Below are positions 1 through 5,006 of a DNA stretch of 5,006 bases, piece by piece. Origin of the DNA: Porphyromonas sp. (GTDB lineage Bacteria > Bacteroidota > Bacteroidia > Bacteroidales > Porphyromonadaceae); assembly GCA_029983495.1 (NCBI GenBank), contig JASBZJ010000145.1, forward strand, positions 1 through 5,006, written 5' to 3'. Position 1 is the first letter of the stretch, and every line of letters starts with the position of its first letter. The position numbers and the translations under genes were made by a program. The notes beneath the pieces are model-generated. The model saw only the letters and a list, made by a program, of their open reading frames with translations, searched no databases and was not told where the DNA came from.

Positions 1-58
1 AGTTACAAACCGATAAGTAAACACTACTCTTCGCTATTGTTCAAAAAAAAACAGACCA
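1..58. other. Leader of the first gene, possibly with the tail of an upstream gene
   Basis: This stretch lies before the first ATG. On the + strand, stops occur at 14-16 (frame 2) and 18-20 (frame 3). Frame 1 stays open from base 1 to a TAA at 85-87, which would overlap the first gene by 29 bases. Any of these could end a gene that begins outside the window, and the short tails are too uninformative to choose between. A run of nine A at 43-51 sits just before the ATG, which fits the A-rich, Shine-Dalgarno-free leaders common in Bacteroidota. I see no match to the Bacteroidota promoter pattern (TTTG near -33, TAnnTTTG near -7). In related genomes I recall a comEC-type gene upstream, but nothing here demonstrates it. 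Confidence 0.4.
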
Positions 59-1180
59 ATGATAAAATCATTCCCAAAGTTATCTAAACTTCCATCTAGA
101 GAAGAAAAAAACAGGCTCGAAAGCTTTCTTGCTTTAAGCAATACCCCCCTATTATTTGGGCATATTTCCCCTGACGGAGATTCAATTGGTAGTTGCCTTG
201 CTATGATGCATTTATTAAGAGCCCGTGGTAATAAACCACGCATCGCAATGGCTGGACACGTACCTGGGACTTTGAAATTTCTACCTGGAAGTGACGAAAT
301 ATTACTGGTTTGGGGAGAGCAATACCCGAAGGAATTAGAGGAAGCCTTTAAGCAGGCTGACCTGTTTTTTTGTTTAGACTTTAATACACCATCACGGTTA
401 GGTAAAGTTCTAAATGGTATGCTACACAAAGCTATAAACGAAAAGGAGCGCCCACTAATAGCTGTTGACCACCACGAGGATCCCTCGGATGAATTCAATT
501 TTATTATTAGCAAGCCAACCGCAGCTGCCACATGCGAAATCCTTACCGACCTCTTTAGGTGCAAAGATGGTTCAAAAAACGAACTATCAAAAGTTGTTTC
601 AACAGCCCTATTAACGGGAATTATTACCGATACTGGATTATTCAACCATAGCTCGTCGTACCCAGAAATTTTTGAAGCTACTGCTGAACTTATTCGTTGC
701 GAGGCTGATAAAACTCAGATTATTAACGAAGTATTCCACCGCTACAGCAAGGCTCGCTTTAATATGGAAGGATATGTTCGGTATAAAAAAATTACCGTTT
801 TACCCGAACTTAAAACAGCTTATTTCTCCCTCTCTCTCGAAGAACAAAAAACATTCGAACTTGTTCCTGGTGACACCGAAGGACTTGTAAATATTCCACT
901 TGATATGGACGGAATTGAAATAAGTGCTTTTTTTAAGGAAACCCTTTACGAAGGAATAAAAGTTTCTCTACGATCAAAAGGCAATTTAGTAGTTAACGAC
1001 ATTGCTCGTGATGGCTTTGGAGGAGGTGGGCACGAATTTGCTGCTGGAGCTGAATTCGAAGGGAATATTGACCAAGCTATATCCCAGTTTATCAACTATG
1101 TAAAAACACATAAAGCACACGAAATAGCTACTCTTAATCAACAAATTAATCAGTCAGTAAGTAACAAACTAAAACTATGA
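59..1180 (+). CDS. nrnA: DHH/DHHA1 family phosphoesterase, NrnA-like
   Basis: This is a cytoplasmic metal-dependent phosphoesterase. Family members degrade 2-5 nt RNA (nanoRNase), dephosphorylate pAp, or hydrolyse cyclic dinucleotides or their linear products. The 373-residue length suits a compact NrnA type without membrane, PAS or GGDEF domains (unlike GdpP). The DHH domain shows motif I HISPDGDSIGS (H35, D39, D41), motif II LDFNTPSRLG (D107), motif III DHHE (D137-H138-H139) and motif IV GIITDTGLF (D191). All Mn-binding residues appear present. The C-terminal DHHA1 domain ends in GGGGHEFAAG (residues 321-330), the substrate-binding loop. A polar tail of about 25 residues follows. The ATG at 59 is the only ATG, GTG or TTG start after the in-frame stop at 14-16. 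The gene overlaps the following lipoprotein gene by four bases, which suggests translational coupling. The family is very secure, but the substrate (nanoRNA, pAp or pApA/c-di-AMP) cannot be settled from sequence, so the symbol is provisional. Confidence 0.93.
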   Translation: MIKSFPKLSKLPSREEKNRLESFLALSNTPLLFGHISPDGDSIGSCLAMMHLLRARGNKPRIAMAGHVPGTLKFLPGSDEILLVWGEQYPKELEEAFKQADLFFCLDFNTPSRLGKVLNGMLHKAINEKERPLIAVDHHEDPSDEFNFIISKPTAAATCEILTDLFRCKDGSKNELSKVVSTALLTGIITDTGLFNHSSSYPEIFEATAELIRCEADKTQIINEVFHRYSKARFNMEGYVRYKKITVLPELKTAYFSLSLEEQKTFELVPGDTEGLVNIPLDMDGIEISAFFKETLYEGIKVSLRSKGNLVVNDIARDGFGGGGHEFAAGAEFEGNIDQAISQFINYVKTHKAHEIATLNQQINQSVSNKLKL

Positions 1181-1791
1181 AAAGAAGCATTCTACTCATT
1201 ACAGCAATAGTTACAACAATGATGGGAGTTTGTTTAACAACAAGCTCATGTAAAAAAACTCGCGAATTACGTTCGCTTTCAAAAATGCTTGCTGAGGAAA
1301 AAAAGAATATTACCAAGTTTATTAGCGAGCAGGGTTTTACTGTACAGGAAGGAACAGCCGAAATGACCACCTTCGATAAGGATGTTTTCTATCACCTCCC
1401 GAATGGACTCTATATGCGAGTTATCGAAAAAGGCAATGAAAGAGCCGAGGCTGGAAAAACCCAAATTGCAGTTCGCTTTAAAGGATACCTATTTAACGAC
1501 TCTATTAGGACAAAATTCGATAACCTTACACAGGGTGCTTTCCAAAACACATTATTCCTATACACCGACCTTTACCAACAAGGAGCCTTACATTATCAAC
1601 TCATGCCATCTGCACCAGGAACAAACCTAAATAATTTCATGTGCGAAGGAATTGCATTTCCCATGTCGATGCTTGGCAATGGAGCAAAAATAAGTCTTAT
1701 TATACCCTTTAAAATAGGATCACAAATAGCATATAATGCTGGAGCTTCGACTTTTTGCGAGGAAATTCGTTACCAATTCTACATTAAATAA
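1177..1791 (+). CDS. Putative lipoprotein, DUF4827-like with degenerate FKBP-like core
   Basis: This is an uncharacterised exported protein of 204 residues. The N-terminus has two basic residues (K2, R3), a hydrophobic stretch at about 4-20, then TTSSC with C25 followed by KK. This resembles a lipoprotein signal with the loose lipobox seen in Bacteroidota, so C25 is the likely lipidation site and the protein probably sits in the envelope, facing the periplasm. A charged, probably helical segment follows (about 28-52, KMLAEEKKNITKFISEQ). The rest recalls an FKBP fold: IAVRFKGYLFND (97-108), KFDNL (113-117, matching the FD of FKBP), GNGAK (167-171) then LIIP (174-177), IAY (184-186), and a final strand EIRYQFYI (196-203). 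The usual pocket tryptophan appears to be replaced by I159, so proline isomerase activity is doubtful. I recognise it as DUF4827-like from overall pattern and neighbourhood, without a profile search. The start is supported by the signal peptide and the ATGA overlap with the gene before. Function unknown. Confidence 0.82.
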   Translation: MKRSILLITAIVTTMMGVCLTTSSCKKTRELRSLSKMLAEEKKNITKFISEQGFTVQEGTAEMTTFDKDVFYHLPNGLYMRVIEKGNERAEAGKTQIAVRFKGYLFNDSIRTKFDNLTQGAFQNTLFLYTDLYQQGALHYQLMPSAPGTNLNNFMCEGIAFPMSMLGNGAKISLIIPFKIGSQIAYNAGASTFCEEIRYQFYIK

Positions 1792-1806
1792 TGAGCTGTA
1801 AACCAT

Positions 1807-1821
1807 TATATTAATAATATA
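1807..1821. repeat. AT-only 15-base palindrome before the hexomutase gene
   Basis: Seven-base arms (TATATTA and TAATATA) flank one central A in the 34-base gap before the ATG at 1826. The arms contain no G or C and only one base separates them, so a stable RNA hairpin is unlikely and no T-tract follows. It is not a terminator. It may simply be the unstructured A/T-rich leader that promotes ribosome entry in Bacteroidota. A protein-binding site is possible but unsupported. Confidence 0.35.
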
Positions 1822-1825
1822 TATC

Positions 1826-3226
1826 ATGGCCTTAATTAAATCAATTTCGGGCATACGAGGCACTATAGGAGGAGCCGAATCCGAAGGGTTAAATCCCCTT
1901 TCAATTAGTAAATTCACCATTGCCTTTGCCGAGTTTATTAAACATTCTACTACAACAAATCGACCACTTATAGTTATTGGCAGGGATGCGCGCCTATCGG
2001 GAGAACTAGTTAAAAGCATCGTTAAAGGAACTCTTTTAGCTGTAGGTTGCGATATTATTGATATTGGATTGGCTACAACACCTACTACCGAAATGGCAGT
2101 TACAGGGTTTAATGCCCAAGGGGGAGTAATACTAACAGCAAGCCATAACCCCAAGGAATGGAATGCTTTAAAACTACTGAATAATAAAGGTGAATTCCTT
2201 TCGAAAGCCGATGGAGAAGCTTTGCTAAAGCAGGCCGAGAACCTCGAGGGTTATGTATTCGCAAACATAAATAACATTGGTAAAGTTATTTCGGAAGAAG
2301 ATTACCTCGATAGGCATATCGATAAAATTCTCGAACTTCCACAAGTGGATGTTGCAGCCATTCGCCGAAAAGGATTTTCGGTTTCATTCGATGCGATTAA
2401 TAGCGTTGGTGGAATAGCTTTACCTCGGTTACTTGATCGACTCGGTGTTGCAAAAATAGCTTCGGTACATAGCGAACCTACAGGTAACTTTGCCCATAAC
2501 CCCGAACCTCTTCCCCAACATTTATCGGACTTATCGAACCTTGTAAAAGAGCAAAAGAGTGATATTGGATTCTCGGTAGACCCCGATGTGGATCGCCTTG
2601 CTATATACGACGAAAATGGCACTCCCTTTGGCGAAGAATACACTTTAGTAGCTGTGGCCGATTATATGCTTAATTACCATGGTAGTGGCAATACCGTGTC
2701 GAATCTTAGCTCAACCCGGGCATTACGTATAGTTACCGAACAATGGCATAAAGGACACTACTCGGCCGCAGCTGTAGGCGAAGTAAATGTAGTTGAAAAA
2801 ATGAAAGAGGTTAATGCCATTATTGGGGGTGAAGGCAACGGTGGCATTATAGTTCCAGCTTTACACTATGGGCGCGATGCGTTAGTAGGTATAGCCCTAT
2901 TTTTGTCGTTCCTCGCTAAGGAGGATTGTTCCGTAAGCGAACTCCGAAAGCGTTATCCACACTTCGAAATGAGCAAACAACGTATCGAGTTAAAAGGAAA
3001 TATAAACTTCGATATGCTAAAACCCGAGCTACGTAAGCTGTATCAAAGTGTTGCTCCAAACGAAATTGATGGTATAAAATTCGATTTTCCCGATTCGTGG
3101 TTACACATTCGCTCGAGTAATACCGAACCTATTCTCCGCATCTACACCGAAGCCCCAACCGAAGCTGAGGCAAATCAACTCGCCACCGATGCTAAAACAA
3201 AAATCGAAGCATTACTAAATTCATAG
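1826..3226 (+). CDS. glmM: Phosphoglucosamine mutase-like alpha-D-phosphohexomutase
   Basis: This cytoplasmic enzyme moves a phosphate between C6 and C1 of a hexose. As GlmM it would turn glucosamine-6-phosphate into glucosamine-1-phosphate, which feeds UDP-GlcNAc for peptidoglycan and lipid A. The 466 residues carry all four domains. The N-terminal ISGIRG (7-12) is followed by the phosphoserine loop TASHNPKEWN (104-113, catalytic S106), the metal loop DPDVDR (252-257), the sugar loop GGEGNGG (334-340) and the phosphate-binding loop RSSNTEPILR (429-438). An in-frame stop at 1799-1801 makes the ATG at 1826 the first possible standard start. The sugar loop differs from the GEQSGH typical of E. 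coli-type GlmM, and SNTEP replaces SGTEP. Phosphomannomutase or phosphoglucomutase activity is therefore possible. The family is secure; the GlmM assignment rests on overall resemblance to Bacteroidota and archaeal-type proteins. The stop codon lies 15 bases before the next gene, in the same frame. Confidence 0.9.
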   Translation: MALIKSISGIRGTIGGAESEGLNPLSISKFTIAFAEFIKHSTTTNRPLIVIGRDARLSGELVKSIVKGTLLAVGCDIIDIGLATTPTTEMAVTGFNAQGGVILTASHNPKEWNALKLLNNKGEFLSKADGEALLKQAENLEGYVFANINNIGKVISEEDYLDRHIDKILELPQVDVAAIRRKGFSVSFDAINSVGGIALPRLLDRLGVAKIASVHSEPTGNFAHNPEPLPQHLSDLSNLVKEQKSDIGFSVDPDVDRLAIYDENGTPFGEEYTLVAVADYMLNYHGSGNTVSNLSSTRALRIVTEQWHKGHYSAAAVGEVNVVEKMKEVNAIIGGEGNGGIIVPALHYGRDALVGIALFLSFLAKEDCSVSELRKRYPHFEMSKQRIELKGNINFDMLKPELRKLYQSVAPNEIDGIKFDFPDSWLHIRSSNTEPILRIYTEAPTEAEANQLATDAKTKIEALLNS

Positions 3227-3241
3227 CACAGCACTTTTACT

Positions 3242-4666
3242 TTGGCACGAAATAAAAAACCTCTTCCCATTCTAAACAACATTAGCATAGAACGGATGGC
3301 TGCTGAAGGGCAGTCAATAGCACACATCAACGGGGAAGTTCTTTTTGTTCCCTTTGCAGCCCCTGGCGACTTGTGTACAATACAGGTCACAAAAAAGAAG
3401 AGAAACTTACTCGAAGGGCGAATACTCTCCCTAGAGAAAAGTTCGCCCTTACGAACTACTCCTCCTTGTAAGTATTTTACAGTTTGTGGGGGGTGCAAAT
3501 GGCAACACATATACTACACGGCACAACTTGAACAAAAACAACAACAGGTTATCGATGCTATGCAACGCATCGGCAAAGTTGAAGTTGAAAAGTGGCTACC
3601 CATCATTGGAAGCGAAAAAAAATTCCATTACCGTAACAAAGTAGAATTTACATTCAGCAATAGGCGTTGGCTTACCGATGATGATATCAAGAACTTGCCC
3701 GAAGGGTATATACCCACGAACCATTACGGGCTAGGATTTCATATCCCCGGCAGGTTCGATAAAGTCCTCGATATTGATGAATGCTATATTGCAGCAGAAC
3801 TCGCAAACGAAGTTCGAAACTTTATTCGGCAGTTCGCCATGCAAGCCCCACATCTATACACCTTTTTCGATTTGCGAGAGCAAACAGGGTTGTTACGAAC
3901 CATGATGGTTCGAACATCAACAACAGGCGAAGCCATGGTTCTAATTAGTTTTTCAGAAAACAACCCCCAGCTTATCGAAACACTTCTTTCAGCCATTCAA
4001 CAACAGTTTCCGCAAATAACATCGTTAGTTTGGGTGCTAAACCAAAAACCTAACGACACTTTTAACGACCTCGAAGTGCATTGCTTTGCAGGTAAGCCCT
4101 ATATAACCGAGTACATCGAAAACCTACGTTTTAAGGTTGGTGCAAAATCATTTTTCCAAACCAATAGTGAACAAGCTAATCAACTATATGCTGTGGCGCG
4201 TGAATTTTCTCAACTTACGGGCAACGAAGTAGTATACGACCTTTATACAGGAACTGGCACAATAGCCAATTACATTGCTCCACATGCAAAAAAAGTTATC
4301 GGCATCGAGTATGTTCCCGAAGCTATTGAGGATGCAAAAGAGAATAGCCAATTGAACAATATTGCAAATACGCATTTCTTTGCTGGAGACATGAAGGATA
4401 TCCTTACAAGAGATTTTATTGCCATACACGGAAGTCCTGATGTAATTATTACAGATCCGCCACGTGCTGGCATGCACGAAAACGTTATTCAAACAATTAT
4501 CGAAGCTTCACCCAAACGTATCGTATATGTTAGTTGTAACCCTGCAACACAGGCAAGGGATGTAGCACTGCTTACATCTGCAGGGTATAAAGCAAAACTT
4601 GCCCGCCCTGTGGATTTATTCCCACACACTCACCATGTTGAAAATGTACTCCTCCTCGAAAAGTAG
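3242..4666 (+). CDS. rlmD: 23S rRNA (uracil-C5)-methyltransferase, RlmD/RumA type
   Basis: This enzyme uses S-adenosylmethionine to make 5-methyluridine in 23S rRNA (U1939 in E. coli numbering for RlmD). The 474 residues contain an N-terminal TRAM RNA-binding domain (about 10-65) and iron-sulfur ligands C76, C82, C85 (PPCKYFTVCGGC) plus C181. The central RNA-contact domain is followed by the methyltransferase domain from about 300. There one sees FFQTN (304-308), the SAM loop DLYTGTGT (333-340), acidic E356 (GIEYVPEA), DPPRAG (405-410), the nucleophile C432 in VSCNPAT, and E467 in HHVENV as the likely base. The TTG start is chosen because MARNKKPLPIL matches the lysine-rich MARKKKELPLL-type opening I recall in Bacteroides homologues. 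The only ATG nearby (3296) would delete it and cut into the TRAM domain. No other standard start lies between the in-frame stop at 3224-3226 and this TTG. Methylation of other sites (RlmC, RlmCD or TrmA-like) cannot be excluded. Confidence 0.92.
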   Translation: MARNKKPLPILNNISIERMAAEGQSIAHINGEVLFVPFAAPGDLCTIQVTKKKRNLLEGRILSLEKSSPLRTTPPCKYFTVCGGCKWQHIYYTAQLEQKQQQVIDAMQRIGKVEVEKWLPIIGSEKKFHYRNKVEFTFSNRRWLTDDDIKNLPEGYIPTNHYGLGFHIPGRFDKVLDIDECYIAAELANEVRNFIRQFAMQAPHLYTFFDLREQTGLLRTMMVRTSTTGEAMVLISFSENNPQLIETLLSAIQQQFPQITSLVWVLNQKPNDTFNDLEVHCFAGKPYITEYIENLRFKVGAKSFFQTNSEQANQLYAVAREFSQLTGNEVVYDLYTGTGTIANYIAPHAKKVIGIEYVPEAIEDAKENSQLNNIANTHFFAGDMKDILTRDFIAIHGSPDVIITDPPRAGMHENVIQTIIEASPKRIVYVSCNPATQARDVALLTSAGYKAKLARPVDLFPHTHHVENVLLLEK

Positions 4667-4692
4667 CTTTTATAGGTTGTAGCATAAAACTT

Positions 4693-5006
4693 ATGGCAAA
4701 ACTTCGTTTTTCCCATTTTATCGTAAGTCGCCTTACAAAACGTGAGGCAACAAAGGGAATTGCCACCGAGCGAATGCTACATTTTACCGTTATAGGCATT
4801 GCTCTATGCGTTGCGGTTATGCTACTAACCATTTTTATTGGTAATGGCTTTAGGCACGAAGTACAAGCAAGACTTACTTTAATTTCGGGCGACCTAAAAA
4901 TAGCTCCTCTTGAGCAGGAAAACAACGCAACTAAACCAACCTTTATTTTTACGGAAGCTATGAAGCAACAGTTGCTTTGTTGTTCCTACGTTAAGTCAGT
5001 ACGCAC
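4693..5006 (+). CDS. FtsX/LolC/LolE-type ABC transporter permease, N-terminal part
   Basis: This gene is open to the window edge (104 codons plus two bases) and is cut there, not broken. The product begins MAKLRFSHFIVSRLTKRE, a short cytoplasmic amphipathic stretch. One clear membrane segment follows (about 31-50, FTVIGIALCVAVMLLTIFIG), then NGFRHEVQARLTLISGDLKI (51-70) entering a periplasmic domain. This layout, with an FIxxRL start, TM1 and then a GF-x-x-E motif leading to a strand like SGDLKI, is typical of Bacteroidota LolC/LolE-type permeases in the MacB/FtsX superfamily. Those inner-membrane subunits work with a LolD-type ATPase to release lipoproteins or export other cargo. Here the ATPase and the remaining three TM segments are outside view, so LolE versus another FtsX-like exporter cannot be decided. 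The start lies 26 bases after the methyltransferase stop with no terminator between, which suggests co-transcription. Confidence 0.8.
   Translation, partial: MAKLRFSHFIVSRLTKREATKGIATERMLHFTVIGIALCVAVMLLTIFIGNGFRHEVQARLTLISGDLKIAPLEQENNATKPTFIFTEAMKQQLLCCSYVKSVR

Noticed and set aside
34..645. 203-codon open frame on the - strand opposite the first gene
   Set aside because: It lies almost entirely opposite a conserved DHH domain with intact motifs. Its translation is serine- and leucine-rich without a recognisable domain, as expected of an antisense shadow.
1018..1029. Purine-rich GGAGGAGGTGGG resembling a Shine-Dalgarno sequence
   Set aside because: It encodes the glycine run of the DHHA1 motif, no start codon opens a plausible gene after it, and Bacteroidota rarely use Shine-Dalgarno pairing.
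1791..1814. Tiny open frame starting at the ATG that overlaps the lipoprotein stop (TAATGA)
   Set aside because: It encodes only seven residues before TAA. No conserved leader-peptide feature or attenuator structure follows.
1792..1825. Possible terminator between the lipoprotein and hexomutase genes
   Set aside because: The only symmetry is AT-only with a one-base centre and no T-tract, so it cannot form a stable terminator hairpin.
1720..2154. 144-codon - strand open frame spanning the gap before the hexomutase gene
   Set aside because: It runs opposite the conserved hexomutase N-terminus and the end of the lipoprotein gene, has no recognisable domain, and has no evident promoter.
3237..3244. 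TTACTTTG resembling the Bacteroidota -7 promoter element TAnnTTTG
   Set aside because: It has one mismatch at a key position, no TTTG at the right distance upstream, and overlaps the TTG start. Transcription from it would begin inside the gene. It is probably chance.
4572..4925. 117-codon - strand open frame across the methyltransferase-permease junction
   Set aside because: Both + strand proteins at this place have recognisable family motifs. The reverse product has no familiar domain.

Overview
The window looks like ordinary chromosomal housekeeping DNA from a member of the Bacteroidota, most likely Bacteroidales. Four things point there: the low-to-moderate GC content (estimated by eye), the lack of Shine-Dalgarno sequences with A/T-rich leaders before the starts, a small lipoprotein that I recognise as DUF4827-like (a family I know only from Bacteroidia), and a gene order of DHH phosphoesterase, DUF4827-like lipoprotein and phosphohexomutase that I recall from Bacteroides-type genomes. 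The taxonomic call is inference, because no rRNA or other marker is present.

All five genes lie on the + strand and are tightly packed. (1) 59-1180 is a complete DHH/DHHA1 phosphoesterase of the NrnA type (nanoRNase, pAp phosphatase or cyclic-dinucleotide phosphodiesterase). (2) 1177-1791 overlaps it by four bases (ATGA) and encodes an exported, probably lipid-anchored protein with a worn FKBP-like core. (3) 1826-3226 is a complete alpha-D-phosphohexomutase, probably the phosphoglucosamine mutase GlmM. (4) 3242-4666 starts at TTG and is a complete RlmD-type 23S rRNA m5U methyltransferase with four iron-sulfur cysteines. (5) 4693-5006 is the first 104 codons of an FtsX/LolC/LolE-type ABC transporter permease, cut by the window end. 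Gaps between genes are -4, 34, 15 and 26 bases. None holds a GC-rich hairpin with a T-tract, so one transcript could cover all five.

The set mixes nucleotide turnover, amino-sugar and envelope precursor supply, rRNA modification and envelope lipoprotein handling. The one non-trivial functional link is a phosphodiesterase that could act on cyclic di-AMP products lying close to a GlmM candidate, with an extracytoplasmic lipoprotein between them. This loosely recalls the cdaA-cdaR-glmM cluster of Firmicutes, but that is a hypothesis only. I see no mobile element, CRISPR array, RNA gene, prophage or defence system, and no convincing new system. The points most worth checking are the uncharacterised FKBP-like lipoprotein, the hexomutase's substrate loop and the TTG start of the methyltransferase.
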